This document shows, one piece after another, positions 54,765-63,417 of a DNA stretch of 64,000 nt. The notes under the pieces are model-generated. The model had not been told where the DNA came from, made no database searches, and saw only the letters and a list, made by a program, of their open reading frames with translations. Source of the stretch: Stenotrophomonas nematodicola (GTDB lineage Bacteria > Pseudomonadota > Gammaproteobacteria > Xanthomonadales > Xanthomonadaceae); contig NZ_WIAY01000004.1 in assembly GCF_009467805.1 (NCBI RefSeq), forward strand, positions 248,001 through 312,000. The letters run 5' to 3'. The translations under genes and the position numbers were made by a program. Numbering within the stretch: the first letter of the stretch is position 1; every line of letters starts with the position of its first letter.

Positions 54765-55004
54765 ATGACCACGCCTGAACGCCGCCAACCGCCGGACCCC
54801 GCCCAGCTGCGGGCCGGCCTGACCCCGGAACAGCGGCAGGCGGTGGAGACGCTGGAGCATTTCGGCTGGGTGCTGCGCTTCGTCCGCCGCCCGCTGTTCC
54901 GCGACCCGATCCCGGTGCTGTTCGATCGCAGCGGTGAACGCTATGTCGTGCTGCAGCCGGACGGCAGCCTGGACGAATCGCAGACGCTCGCGCTGCGCCC
55001 GTAG
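54765..55004 (+). CDS. small conserved cytoplasmic protein
   Basis: 79 residues without signal or helices spanning the membrane: TPEQRQAVETLEHFGWVLRFVRRPLF, then PIPVLFDRSGERYVVLQPDG. It resembles short proteins in this position in related genomes, but I know no function. It follows the lipoprotein by 34 nt. Its TAG stop is the TAG of the SMAG repeat that follows. Confidence 0.75.
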   Translation: MTTPERRQPPDPAQLRAGLTPEQRQAVETLEHFGWVLRFVRRPLFRDPIPVLFDRSGERYVVLQPDGSLDESQTLALRP

Positions 55005-55027
55005 TGCCGGCCGCTGGCCGGCACTAC
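55001..55027. repeat. SMAG repeat (GTAG palindrome)
   Basis: GTAGTGCCGGCC, loop GCT, GGCCGGCACTAC: a perfect 12-bp stem with GTAG at both ends, exactly the SMAG type. It lies between convergent genes and supplies the stop codon of the left one; it may act as a bidirectional mRNA end. Confidence 0.9.
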
Positions 55028-55030
55028 GCC

Positions 55031-55477
55031 TCAGCGGATGACCAGCACCGGTACGGTACTGCGCGCCAGCACTTCGGCGGTCTGGCTGCCGAGCAGCACC
55101 CGGGTGACGCCGCGACGGCCGTGCGAGGTCATTACGATCAGGTCGCTGCCACGCTCGGTGGCGGTGTCGATGATGCCGTCGGCCGCGTAGCGGTCGAGCA
55201 CATGCACGGTGTTCGCGCGCAGTCCCTGTGCATCGGCGGTCGCCTTGGCCGGGGCCAGCACCTTCTGCGCGGTCTCTTCGCGGTCGGCCTTGTACTCGGG
55301 GCTGTTCATATACCCCACGCTCCAGCCCATCGCGTCGTACATGCCCACCGCCCAGGGTTCGGACACGGTCACGATGTCGACCTCCGCATTGAGGTCCTTG
55401 GCCAGCTCCAGGCCTTTGAGCAGCCCCTTCTCGGCCAGCTCCGAACCATCGGTGGCAATCAGGATTCGCTTGTACAT
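55031..55477 (-). CDS. universal stress protein UspA family
   Basis: 148 residues: MYKRILIATDGSELAEKGLLK at the N-terminus, GSDLIVMTSHGRRGVTRVLLGS with the ATP-binding G-2x-G-9x-G(S) motif, and VPVLVIR at the end. It belongs to the ATP-binding Usp class and acts in the cytoplasm during stress. Start 55477 has TGGAG 7 nt upstream; the frame beyond is spurious. Confidence 0.95.
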   Translation of the reverse strand: MYKRILIATDGSELAEKGLLKGLELAKDLNAEVDIVTVSEPWAVGMYDAMGWSVGYMNSPEYKADREETAQKVLAPAKATADAQGLRANTVHVLDRYAADGIIDTATERGSDLIVMTSHGRRGVTRVLLGSQTAEVLARSTVPVLVIR

Positions 55478-55551
55478 GACAGGGCTCCAGGGAGGGGCAA
55501 TGGAAGGGACACCATTGCACACCCGGTGTGGAGATCATGCCTTGAGCAGGA

Positions 55552-56118
55552 TCAATCCCCGTGCGGGCGCGCCACCACGCGCGCCGGATTGCCGACCACG
55601 GTGGCCCCGGCAGGAACGTCGCGGGTCACCACGCTGCCGGCGCCAACCACGGCGTCATCACCGATCTCCACGCCAGGCAGCAGGATGGCACCGCCCCCGA
55701 TCCACACATTGCGCCCGATCCGTACCGGCCGTGCCGATTCCAGCCCGGCGGCGCGCTGCTGCGGATCGCGTGGATGGTCGGCGGCGTAGATCTGCACGGC
55801 CGGCCCGATCTGGGTGCCATCGCCGATGCGGACCTCGGCCACGTCGAGGATCACGCAGTTGTAGTTGAGGAACACATCGCGGCCCAGATGGATGTGGCTG
55901 CCATAGTCACAGTGGAACGGCGGACGGATCACCGCGCCCTCGCCGACCGCGCCCAGACGCTCGCGCAGCAGCTCGCGACGTACCGCCGGCGAGGCCGCCA
56001 GGGCCGCGTTGTAGCGCACCATCCACGCTTTGGCTGCCGCCATGTCGGCCTGCAGCACCGGGTCGCCCGGCCGATAGGGTTGGCCGGACAGCATCTTGTC
56101 CTTCTCAGTCAGGGGCAT
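55552..56118 (-). CDS. maltose/galactoside O-acetyltransferase-like (hexapeptide) enzyme
   Basis: 188 residues. The Maa-type N-terminal helices (MPLTEKDKMLSGQPYRPGDP) are followed by left-handed beta-helix repeats: FHCDYGSHIHLGRDVFLNYNC, IGDGTQIGPAV, the catalytic His in YAADHPRDPQQR, then NVWIGGGAILLPGV and VGAGSVVTRDVPAGATVVG. It transfers acetyl from acetyl-CoA to a sugar hydroxyl. Substrate uncertain among Maa, LacA and NodL types. Confidence 0.93.
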   Translation of the reverse strand: MPLTEKDKMLSGQPYRPGDPVLQADMAAAKAWMVRYNAALAASPAVRRELLRERLGAVGEGAVIRPPFHCDYGSHIHLGRDVFLNYNCVILDVAEVRIGDGTQIGPAVQIYAADHPRDPQQRAAGLESARPVRIGRNVWIGGGAILLPGVEIGDDAVVGAGSVVTRDVPAGATVVGNPARVVARPHGD

Positions 56119-56181
56119 GGCAGTTCCTCAGGGTAGACAGCCGATGATGCACTGCCCGGCCACGTTCCGGGGATGCCGCCG

Positions 56182-56460
56182 TCAGGCCGCGTGCCGTGCG
56201 CGCGGCCACCCCCCCGGCCGCGCCGCCAGAACGGCGGCGACCGCGACCGCCGCCGCCGTCGCCCAGAAGGGCCACGTCGCCAGCGCGGCACACAACCCGG
56301 TGGGCTGCGCCTCACAGCGCAGGCGTACCAGGTCCAGGCCACCGCCGCCCTCCAGGCAGGCATAGGCATGCTGGAACAGGGCCAGCACCGGTGCACCCCA
56401 GTCGGCCGACAGCGTCAGCGCGACCAGGACGGCAAGCAGGTACGGGATTCCCTTGTTCAT
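56182..56460 (-). CDS. small two-helix membrane protein
   Basis: 92 residues from MNKGIPYLLAVLVALTLSAD. Helices are near 5-22 and 60-80 (LATWPFWATAAAVAVAAVLAA); between them is a Cys-containing loop (AYACLEGGG, VRLRCEAQ, GLCAAL). No family recognised. It sits between the acetyltransferase and the 184-residue protein on the same strand. Confidence 0.6.
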   Translation of the reverse strand: MNKGIPYLLAVLVALTLSADWGAPVLALFQHAYACLEGGGGLDLVRLRCEAQPTGLCAALATWPFWATAAAVAVAAVLAARPGGWPRARHAA

Positions 56461-56613
56461 ATGCGCGCTCCCAGCGGACAGCGCCAGACTCTGGGCGCGC
56501 GCCGGGACCCGGGCAAGCGGCACGCGACGAAGCGCGTGAAATCCGGGATGAGCCGGGGGCGGGGGCGGATGAAGCGGGGGGGGTTGGGATGATGAAAGGG
56601 GGGAACGCGCCGG

Positions 56614-57168
56614 TCAGGCGATCCGCACCACGCGCGCGCCCTGGCACAGCGGATAGCTGGCGAGCAGATCGGCAATGCGGTCGCGCAGTGTGTCGAAGCT
56701 GGCGCCGTACAGATACAGCGCTGTTTCGCTCGGCCCCTGCCACCAGCTGCAGATTTCACCGTGGCCGTCGATGCGCTCGACGATCTGGTCGAACACATAG
56801 TTCGAATCGCACTGCTCGTAGACCTCGTCCGGCAGATTCACGCCATCCAGGTACAGCCCCAGGCCTTCGGTGATGCCAAACGGCAGATCGTCCTCACCGT
56901 CACGCTGGATCAGCGACCCCTTCGGCGCGCCGAGCTGCTCGAGCAGTTCGATCACCTGCGGCAGTGCGGCGGCGTCGTGCAGCTGGATCTCCAGGTCGCC
57001 GTACTCGACCTCCCCGTCCTCGGACAGCGCCGTGCCGCCGCCCAGGATTTCGCCGATGCCGACGCCCTCGAGCATCGCATCGAGCGGATCTTCGAACAGC
57101 TGCAGCCGATGCTCGGGCTGGAGCCGGGCATTCAGCTTGACGTTGATGTGCAGCGGCGAATCGGTCAT
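56614..57168 (-). CDS. conserved acidic cytoplasmic protein of unknown function
   Basis: 184 residues, pI acidic. It reads HINVKLNARLQPEHRLQLFE, EILGGGTALSEDGEVEYGDL, QVIELLEQLGAPKGS and VFDQIVERIDGHGEICSWWQ, suggesting a duplicated alpha/beta sandwich. No signal, no transmembrane helix. I do not recognise the family. It is separated from the phosphatase-like remnant by a degenerate SMAG element. Confidence 0.72.
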   Translation of the reverse strand: MTDSPLHINVKLNARLQPEHRLQLFEDPLDAMLEGVGIGEILGGGTALSEDGEVEYGDLEIQLHDAAALPQVIELLEQLGAPKGSLIQRDGEDDLPFGITEGLGLYLDGVNLPDEVYEQCDSNYVFDQIVERIDGHGEICSWWQGPSETALYLYGASFDTLRDRIADLLASYPLCQGARVVRIA

Positions 57169-57198
57169 GGGGGCGATCTACGCAAAAAGAGCCCCATT

Positions 57199-57223
57199 GT
57201 AGTGCCGGCCACTGGACGGCTGC
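57199..57223. repeat. degenerate SMAG repeat
   Basis: GTAGTGCCGGCC and loop ACT are intact, but the right arm (GGACGGCTGC) has decayed, so the stem is only partial. Confidence 0.6.
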
Positions 57224-57549
57224 TCAGCGCAGAAGCGGCGGCACCTTGCGCTCCAGCAGTTCCACCCGTGCCGGCTGCATGAAGTCGTAATCGTCGGGAA
57301 TATCCAGGCACACCACCCGCTTGCCCCCCAGCCATGACCGCAACCGGCTGGACAGACGGCTGCGGTGCGCGCGCTCCATCACCACGTCAGATCGGCCCAC
57401 TGCAGCAGTTCCGGACTGACCGGCACGTCGGCATCCGGCTTGAGACCGGCCGATGCGGTCTCGATGCCGGGCCAATCGGCAAACACCTGCTCAGCTGTCG
57501 GGCTGCGCAGGCGGTTCTGGCTGCAGATGAAGAGAATGTGGCGCGTCAT
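57224..57549 (-). pseudogene. frameshifted low-molecular-weight protein-tyrosine-phosphatase-like gene
   Basis: From the ATG at 57549 the frame reads MTRHILFICSQNRLRSPTAE ... SPELLQWADL and then stops within a few codons. Continuing at 57386 in another frame gives VVMERAHRSRLSSRLRSWLGG ... YDFMQPARVELL. Joined, they make one about 108-residue protein of the LMW-phosphatase-like family. Adding a single base between 57386 and 57387 (ATC reduced to AC in the expected ADLIVVMERAH block) restores the frame. The CxxNxxRS P-loop (CSQNRLRS) has Q and N at positions usually C/G, as in a predicted-phosphatase subgroup. It may be a real lesion or a sequencing error. Confidence 0.8.
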
Positions 57550-57565
57550 CCGTGGCGCGCCCTCC

Positions 57566-59758
57566 TTACAGCACCGTCAGGTTGGCGTACGCCATCACCA
57601 GCCACTTGCTGCCGGCCTCGGCAAATTCCACCTGCACGCGTGCGTGCTGGCCGCTGCCTTCGTAGTCGGTGACCATGCCTTCGCCAAAGCGGGCGTGGGA
57701 AACCATCGCGCCCAGCTTGAGCGGCGGCGCTTCCAGCGCGGCGTGGCCCATCACACGGTTGGCACCGAGCGAGGCGCTGCGCGAGACCTGCACCTTGGGG
57801 CGCACTTCGTTGAGCAGCTCGCGCGGGATCTCGCGCAGAAAGCGCGAGGGCACGTTGTAGTTGTCCTGGCCGTGGATGCGCCGCGATTCGGCGTAGCTGA
57901 GCACCAGCTTCTGACGCGCGCGGGTGATGCCCACGTAGGCCAGGCGGCGCTCTTCTTCCAGCCGGCCGCTTTCTTCCAGCGAACGTGCGCTCGGGAACAG
58001 GCCGTCTTCCATGCCGGCCAGGAACACGATGGGGAACTCCAGGCCCTTGGCCGAGTGCAGGGTCATCAGCTGCACGCCCTCCTCGCCCGCCTGCGCCTGG
58101 CCTTCGCCGGCCTCCAGCGAGGCGTAGGACAGGAAGGCAACCAGCTCGCTCATCGTTTCGCCGGTTTCTTCGATGTCGTCCTCGCGGCGCACGAAGCGCG
58201 AGGCCACCGACACCAGTTCGTCCAGGTTGTCCGCACGCGACTCCGAATCCAGCGCGTTGCGGCTTTCCTTTGACCAGTGCTCGCGCAGGCCCGAGCGCAC
58301 CAGCACGTGGTCGATGCGTTCAGCCAGGGTCATCTCGCCGGCTTCACCGTGCAACTGGTTGACCAGGGTCAGGAACCCGGCCAACGCGTTGCGCGCGCGC
58401 GCAGCCAGGGCGTCGCCCTGCGTGGTCAGCATGGTGGCTTCCCACAGTGAGATTGCCTGGGTGCGCGCCAGCCGGCGCACTTCGTCCAGGGTGCGGTCGC
58501 CGATGCCACGCGTGGGCGTGTTGACCGCCCGTTCGAATGCGGCGTCATCGTTGCGGTTGGTCATCAACCGCAGGTAGGCCAGCGCATCCTTGATTTCGGC
58601 GCGCTCGAAGAAGCGCATGCCACCGTACACCCGGTACGGCACCTGCTCGGACAGCAGCGCTTCTTCGAACGCGCGCGACTGCGCGTTGCTGCGATAGAGC
58701 ACGGCGGCATCGCCGTAGCTGCCACCATCGCGCACCCACTGCCGCGCGCGCTCGACCACGTAACGCGCCTCGTCCATTTCGTTGTAGGCGGCGTACAGAT
58801 CGATCGGCTCGCCATCGCCGCTGTCGGTCCACAGCTCCTTGCCGATCCGGTCCGGGTTGTGCGCGATCACCGCATTGGCTGCGCCGAGGATGTTGGCGCT
58901 GGACCGGTAGTTCTGCTCCAGGCGCACGGTCTGCGCGCCGGGGAAGTCCTTCAGGAAGCGCTGTACGTTCTCGACCTTGGCACCGCGCCAGCCGTAGATG
59001 GCCTGGTCGTCGTCGCCGACCACGAACACGTGGCCGCTGTCGCCGGCCAGCACGCGCACGAAGGCGTACTGGATGGCATTGGTGTCCTGGAACTCGTCGA
59101 CGAGGATCTCGCGGAAGCGCGAGCGGTAGTGGGCCAACAGTGCCGGGTTGTCGCGCAGCAGTTCATGTGCGCGCAGCAGCAGCTCGGCGAAGTCGACGAG
59201 CCCGGCACGGTCGCAGCGCTCCTGGTAGGCGGCGTAGGCCTGGCGCATGGTTTCCAGCCAGGCGTCATGCGGCTCGGGCTGGATGTGCTGCGGCCGACGG
59301 CCTTCGTCCTTCTGCTCGTTGATCCACCAGGCGATCTGCTTGGGCGGGAACTTGCCGTCGTCGATCTCCAGCTGCTGCACGACCCGCTTGACCAGGCGCA
59401 GCTGGTCGTCCGAATCGAGCACCTGGAAGCTGTCGGGCAGCTTGGCGTCCTGGTAGTGCAGCCGCAGCAGGCGGTGCGCCAGGCCGTGGAAGGTACCGAT
59501 CCACGCGCCGCGGCTGCCCTGCGGCAGCTGCAGGTCGATGCGGTGACGCATCTCACCGGCAGCCTTGTTGGTGAAGGTCACCGCAAAAATGCCGTGGGTC
59601 GGCACGCCGCAGACTTCATTGAGCCAGGCGATGCGGTGGATAAGCACGCGGGTCTTGCCGGAACCGGCACCGGCAAGCACCAGATGGTGGCCGGGCGGCG
59701 CGGACACAGCTTCGCGCTGGGCGGGGTTGAGCCCGTCGAGCAAGTGGGAGACATCCAT
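57566..59758 (-). CDS. uvrD: DNA helicase II UvrD
   Basis: 730 residues, SF1A helicase. Walker A is LVLAGAGSGKTRVL (about 25-38), followed by FAVTFTNKAAGEMRHRI, Walker B ILVDEFQDTNAIQY, motif III VGDDDQAIYGWRGA, motif IV EQNYRSS, motif V LMTLHSAKGLEF and motif VI AYVGITRARQKL. The C-terminal tail ends in a small Tudor-like domain (VSHARFGEGMVTDYEGSG). It unwinds DNA in nucleotide-excision and mismatch repair. MDVSHLLDGLN at 59758 is the family start; the extension to 60010 is spurious. Confidence 0.97.
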   Translation of the reverse strand: MDVSHLLDGLNPAQREAVSAPPGHHLVLAGAGSGKTRVLIHRIAWLNEVCGVPTHGIFAVTFTNKAAGEMRHRIDLQLPQGSRGAWIGTFHGLAHRLLRLHYQDAKLPDSFQVLDSDDQLRLVKRVVQQLEIDDGKFPPKQIAWWINEQKDEGRRPQHIQPEPHDAWLETMRQAYAAYQERCDRAGLVDFAELLLRAHELLRDNPALLAHYRSRFREILVDEFQDTNAIQYAFVRVLAGDSGHVFVVGDDDQAIYGWRGAKVENVQRFLKDFPGAQTVRLEQNYRSSANILGAANAVIAHNPDRIGKELWTDSGDGEPIDLYAAYNEMDEARYVVERARQWVRDGGSYGDAAVLYRSNAQSRAFEEALLSEQVPYRVYGGMRFFERAEIKDALAYLRLMTNRNDDAAFERAVNTPTRGIGDRTLDEVRRLARTQAISLWEATMLTTQGDALAARARNALAGFLTLVNQLHGEAGEMTLAERIDHVLVRSGLREHWSKESRNALDSESRADNLDELVSVASRFVRREDDIEETGETMSELVAFLSYASLEAGEGQAQAGEEGVQLMTLHSAKGLEFPIVFLAGMEDGLFPSARSLEESGRLEEERRLAYVGITRARQKLVLSYAESRRIHGQDNYNVPSRFLREIPRELLNEVRPKVQVSRSASLGANRVMGHAALEAPPLKLGAMVSHARFGEGMVTDYEGSGQHARVQVEFAEAGSKWLVMAYANLTVL

Positions 59759-59810
59759 GCCCCATTTTACCCCGTGCAGCGTGCGGCGACCGCCACCGCC
59801 TGCAACCGGT

Positions 59811-61193
59811 TCAGCCCAGCGCGGCGCGTGCCGCCTGCTGGGCCTGGCCGCGCAGTTCGGGAATGGCCAGGCTTTCCCAGAGTGTGCCGATGCGCAGGCT
59901 GCCGACCACCTGCACCCCGGCCTGGGGTTGGCCCGCCGCATCCAGCAACTGCCCCCGCTCCACCGAGGTATCCACCCCCAGGCCGTGCGGACCCGGGCGT
60001 GCGTGGCCATCGGCGAGCAACTGCCGCACCAGCGGATTGCGCATGGCGGTGGCGCGGGTTTCCACGCCGGTGGCGTTGATCAGTGCGTCCACGTTCAATG
60101 GCGGCAGCACGCCGGCGGCATCGTGTGCGTGCACCTGCAGGGAGCCGTCCAGCACCCGCACGGCGTCCAGGCGGGCCCGATGGCGCTGCAGCTGGCCGGA
60201 CTGCTCCAGTGCGGCGACCTGCGCCTCCACCGGCTCGGCGATGCGATGGCGATGCACATCCCAGTACCGCACCACGTGGCGCAGGAAACGGCGCTGGTCG
60301 ACCGCATCCAGCCCCTGCCACAACGCCTGGCCCAGCGGGCGGATGCGGTCCATCACCGCCTGCCAGGGCAGCCCCTGGCTGACGGCACTGCGGGCGTGCA
60401 CGCGCAGCGCGCGCAGCGCCTGGCGCAGCGGCATGCCCGGCAGCGGCTGCGGATCGAAGGTCGCCGCGCCGCCGTGCGCATGCGGCAACGGCAGCAGGGC
60501 ATGGCGCGACAGCACATGGATGCGCCCGCGGTGACCGGCGTTGGCCAGCGCGACCACGCTGTCGGCCATGCTCAGGCCGGAACCGATGATGGCCACGTCG
60601 CCGGCGCCGGCCAGCAGGCGCACACCGTCGTAATCCCACGCATCGACCACCTTTCCCGGGGGCAGCGCCTCGGCGCCGGGCACCGGCAGCGGCCGCATGC
60701 TGTTGCCACAGGCCAGCACCACCTGGCGCGCCTGCCAGTGATCGCCGTTGGCCAGCGACAGCCGCTGTACGGCGTTGCCCGGATGCAGGCCAAGGACGGC
60801 CTCATGCACGACCTGCAGCCGGGCCGGGCTGTCGGCCTGTGCCTGCTCCAGGCGCGCCTGCAGGTAGGCGGCGTACATGCGCCGCGGCACGTATGCTGCC
60901 GCCAGTGCGTCACGGTCCAGGGTCGGGAACGCCTCGATCTGCAGGAGATATGCCAGGAAGTCATCGGCGGCGTCGGGCAGGCCGCTCATCCTGCCGACCG
61001 GCACGTTGAGCAGATGGTCCGGCCATGCCGTGGCGTAGGCGATGCCCTGGGCCAGCACCGAGGCCGGCTCGAACAGGACGATCTGGGCAGCGCCGGTGGC
61101 GGAGCGCAGCGCGTGCAGCGCGACCAGCACGCCGGCCGCACCACCGCCGACGATGGCCAGGTCGCACTGGCGGGAAGTTTCGGTGGCAGTCAT
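59811..61193 (-). CDS. FAD/NAD(P)-binding protein (PF13454-type)
   Basis: 460 residues. The N-terminal FAD Rossmann motif is CDLAIVGGGAAGVLVALHAL. Other FAD-NAD(P)-binding family marks are QGIAYATAWPDHLLNVPVGR and VPRRMYAAYLQARL, with a second dinucleotide loop at GDVAIIGSGLSMADSVVAL and INATGVETR near the C-terminus. It is cytoplasmic. The reaction is unknown; proteins of this type occur as predicted hydroxyacylglutathione or amine oxidoreductases without proof. It lies 53 nt left of the cls start and is co-directional with it. Confidence 0.88.
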   Translation of the reverse strand: MTATETSRQCDLAIVGGGAAGVLVALHALRSATGAAQIVLFEPASVLAQGIAYATAWPDHLLNVPVGRMSGLPDAADDFLAYLLQIEAFPTLDRDALAAAYVPRRMYAAYLQARLEQAQADSPARLQVVHEAVLGLHPGNAVQRLSLANGDHWQARQVVLACGNSMRPLPVPGAEALPPGKVVDAWDYDGVRLLAGAGDVAIIGSGLSMADSVVALANAGHRGRIHVLSRHALLPLPHAHGGAATFDPQPLPGMPLRQALRALRVHARSAVSQGLPWQAVMDRIRPLGQALWQGLDAVDQRRFLRHVVRYWDVHRHRIAEPVEAQVAALEQSGQLQRHRARLDAVRVLDGSLQVHAHDAAGVLPPLNVDALINATGVETRATAMRNPLVRQLLADGHARPGPHGLGVDTSVERGQLLDAAGQPQAGVQVVGSLRIGTLWESLAIPELRGQAQQAARAALG

Positions 61194-61246
61194 GCAGCGA
61201 TTGTAGGCGATGCGCGCGACCGCCTCTGTCGGACGCCGCCGCAGCG

Positions 61247-62665
61247 CTACATCAGCGCGTCGGCCAGCCGGGCGATGCCTTCGCGGCTGCGTCGCCATGC
61301 CGGCCGGCCGCGCCAGGTTTTCAGGTCGAGCTGGCGCGACTGCAGCAGGTAGTCGTTCTCGATGCGCAGCAGCTGCGCCACGATGCCGGCGTCGTAGCAG
61401 AGCATGCCGATCTCGGCGTTGAGGGCGAACGAGCGGATGTCCAGGTTGATCGAGCCGACCAGCGCGATGTCCTCGTCCACGGTCAGGTGCTTGGCATGCA
61501 GGAAACTGGGCTCGTACAGGGCGATGCGCACACCGCAGCGCAGCAGTTCGTCGTAGTACGCCTCCTGCGCCCAGGCGGTCAGCCGCTGGTTGCTGCTGGC
61601 CGACAGGATCAGCTGCACCTGCACGCCGGACAGCGCGGCGATGCGCAGTGCACTGAGGGTGGCCTCGTCCGGCACGAAGTACGGCGTGACCAGCACGATG
61701 CGCCGGCGGGCCAGGTGGATCAACGCATTGACCGCGTCGCGCGCGTTGCTGAAGGGATAGGCCGGGCCGCTGGGCAGCAGTTGGGTGGCCACGTCGGCCG
61801 AGCACACCGGCACGGCGGTCAACACGTCCAGGCGCTGGCCGGTTTCCATGTACCAGTCGCTGGCAAATACCGCTTCCAGATGGGCCACGGCCGGACCGCG
61901 CACCCGCGCCACCAGTTCCCTGTTGGGGAAACCGGGCACGAACTGCGGCTGGGCCAGGTTCTGCGAACCGATGTAGCCGACCCGGTTGTCGATCACCGCG
62001 ATCTTGCGATGGTTGCGCAGGTCCATGCGGCCGCTGCGCCGCCAGCGCAGCCCACCGGGCAGCATCGCGCGCACGTCCACGCCGAGCGCCTGCAGCCGAT
62101 GGCGGTAGCGGCGCAGGCCGCGCTTGGCGCCCACCGCATCGAGCAGCAGCCGGCAATGCACGCCGCGGGCGGCGGCGCGCTGCAGCGCCTGCACGATCGC
62201 TTCGCCGACCGCATCGTCGAACATCAGGTAGTACAACAGGTGCACGCGGTCGCGGGCCTGGTCGATATCGGCGATGAGCGCCTGCAGGGAGGCGTCGTAG
62301 TCGCTGAGCAGTTCAACCGCGTTGCCGTGGATGGGCATGAAGTCGCCCTGGCGCTCGATCAGCGGCACGATCTCGGCGGTGGCCGTGTCCGGCAGCGGCG
62401 TCCAGCGCAGCGGCGGTTGCAGGGCCTGTTCCTCGCGGATGACCTGGGAGGCTTCGGCCTGTCGCTGCACGCGCTGCCGCGACAGCCACGGATGGCCGAA
62501 CAGCAGATACAGGGGCAACCCCAGCAACGGCACGAAGCCGACCAGCAGCAGCCAGCTGCGCGCCGCCCCCGGGGTGGTGCGGGTGGGAATCCAGAACAGC
62601 GCGGCCAGCCGGATCAGCCAGTCCAGCATCAACAACCAGGAACCCAGCATCCACTCGAACAGCAT
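61247..62665 (-). CDS. cls: cardiolipin synthase
   Basis: 472 residues. Two N-terminal transmembrane helices (about 5-50; LLMLDWLIRLAALFWIP, LLLVGFVPLLGLPLYLLFG) are followed by two phospholipase D domains with intact HKD motifs: HRKIAVID (about residue 225) and HAKHLTVD (about 400), each followed by GSxN (GSQN, GSIN). It condenses two phosphatidylglycerols into cardiolipin at the inner membrane. Start 62665 gives the usual ClsA-like length; the extension covers the rpmG terminator and is rejected. Confidence 0.94.
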   Translation of the reverse strand: MLFEWMLGSWLLMLDWLIRLAALFWIPTRTTPGAARSWLLLVGFVPLLGLPLYLLFGHPWLSRQRVQRQAEASQVIREEQALQPPLRWTPLPDTATAEIVPLIERQGDFMPIHGNAVELLSDYDASLQALIADIDQARDRVHLLYYLMFDDAVGEAIVQALQRAAARGVHCRLLLDAVGAKRGLRRYRHRLQALGVDVRAMLPGGLRWRRSGRMDLRNHRKIAVIDNRVGYIGSQNLAQPQFVPGFPNRELVARVRGPAVAHLEAVFASDWYMETGQRLDVLTAVPVCSADVATQLLPSGPAYPFSNARDAVNALIHLARRRIVLVTPYFVPDEATLSALRIAALSGVQVQLILSASSNQRLTAWAQEAYYDELLRCGVRIALYEPSFLHAKHLTVDEDIALVGSINLDIRSFALNAEIGMLCYDAGIVAQLLRIENDYLLQSRQLDLKTWRGRPAWRRSREGIARLADALM

Positions 62666-62737
62666 CGCGTCGCCCGTCGGGGGTGGAACCGCATTCTGCC
62701 ACGGCTGCCGTGTGCGGCCGTGGTGGCCGGCCGCCCA

Positions 62738-62763
62738 ACAAAAAACCCGCCTCTCGGCGGGTT
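62738..62763 (-). terminator. rpmB-rpmG terminator
   Basis: On the minus strand AACCCGCC, loop GAGA, GGCGGGTT, then TTTTGTT. It lies 33 nt after the rpmG stop. Confidence 0.9.
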
Positions 62764-62795
62764 CTTCGCGGGACATCAACCAATCCGGTGACGGA

Positions 62796-62960
62796 TTACT
62801 TGATCTTGCCTTCCTTGTACAGGACGTGCTTGCGCACGACCGGATCGTACTTCAGGAATTCCATCTTCCCGGGGGTGTTCTTCTTGTTCTTGTCCGTCGT
62901 GTAGAAGTGGCCAGTGTTGGCCGTCGAAATCAGACGGATCTTGTCGCGCTTGCCTGCCAT
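62796..62960 (-). CDS. rpmG: 50S ribosomal protein L33
   Basis: 54 residues: [20 protein letters not shown] ... [20 protein letters not shown] ... GKIK. This is the Cys-free L33 form (no CxxC pairs), in keeping with zinc-independent L33 of proteobacteria. It lies 13 nt after rpmB. Confidence 0.98.
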   Translation of the reverse strand: MAGKRDKIRLISTANTGHFYTTDKNKKNTPGKMEFLKYDPVVRKHVLYKEGKIK

Positions 62961-62973
62961 GATCGTTTACTCC

Positions 62974-63210
62974 TCAGACCTTTTCGCCGCGCGCACGCAG
63001 CTCAGCCAGAACGGAATCAATGCCGTTCTTGTCGATGGTGCGCAGGGCATGCGCGGAAACACGAAGCTTGACCCAGCGGTTCTCGCTGGCAACCCAGAAG
63101 CGGCGCTCGTGCAGGTTGGGCAGGAAACGACGACGGGTCTTGTTGTTGGCGTGCGAGACGTTGTTACCCGTCTGCACTCGCTTGCCGGAAACTTGGCATA
63201 CGCGGGACAT
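62974..63210 (-). CDS. rpmB: 50S ribosomal protein L28
   Basis: 78 residues: [58 protein letters not shown]. The start at 63210 is the family start; the frame extends 24 codons upstream without meaning. First gene of the rpmB-rpmG operon. Confidence 0.98.
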   Translation of the reverse strand: MSRVCQVSGKRVQTGNNVSHANNKTRRRFLPNLHERRFWVASENRWVKLRVSAHALRTIDKNGIDSVLAELRARGEKV

Positions 63211-63417
63211 TGCGCACCTCGATGAAAGTAAGTGTCGGCCCATAGCCCGGGCGACGGCGGCCTCGACGGTTTCCCGCCACACGTCATGAGAATCAAAGGG
63301 TTACGCTGTCGAGGGCCGACCGGATGACGTGTTCCCGGCCGCCGATCCAAAGGTTTTTGGACACAGCGAGCCGCGCATTATGCCAGCGCGCGCCCTGTGA
63401 TGCAAGGCGCCGGCGGC

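Noticed and set aside
59811..62156. Flavoprotein fused to an N-terminal extension of about 320 residues
   Set aside because: The extension is the off-frame shadow of cls; MTATETSRQ at 61193 precedes the FAD motif directly.
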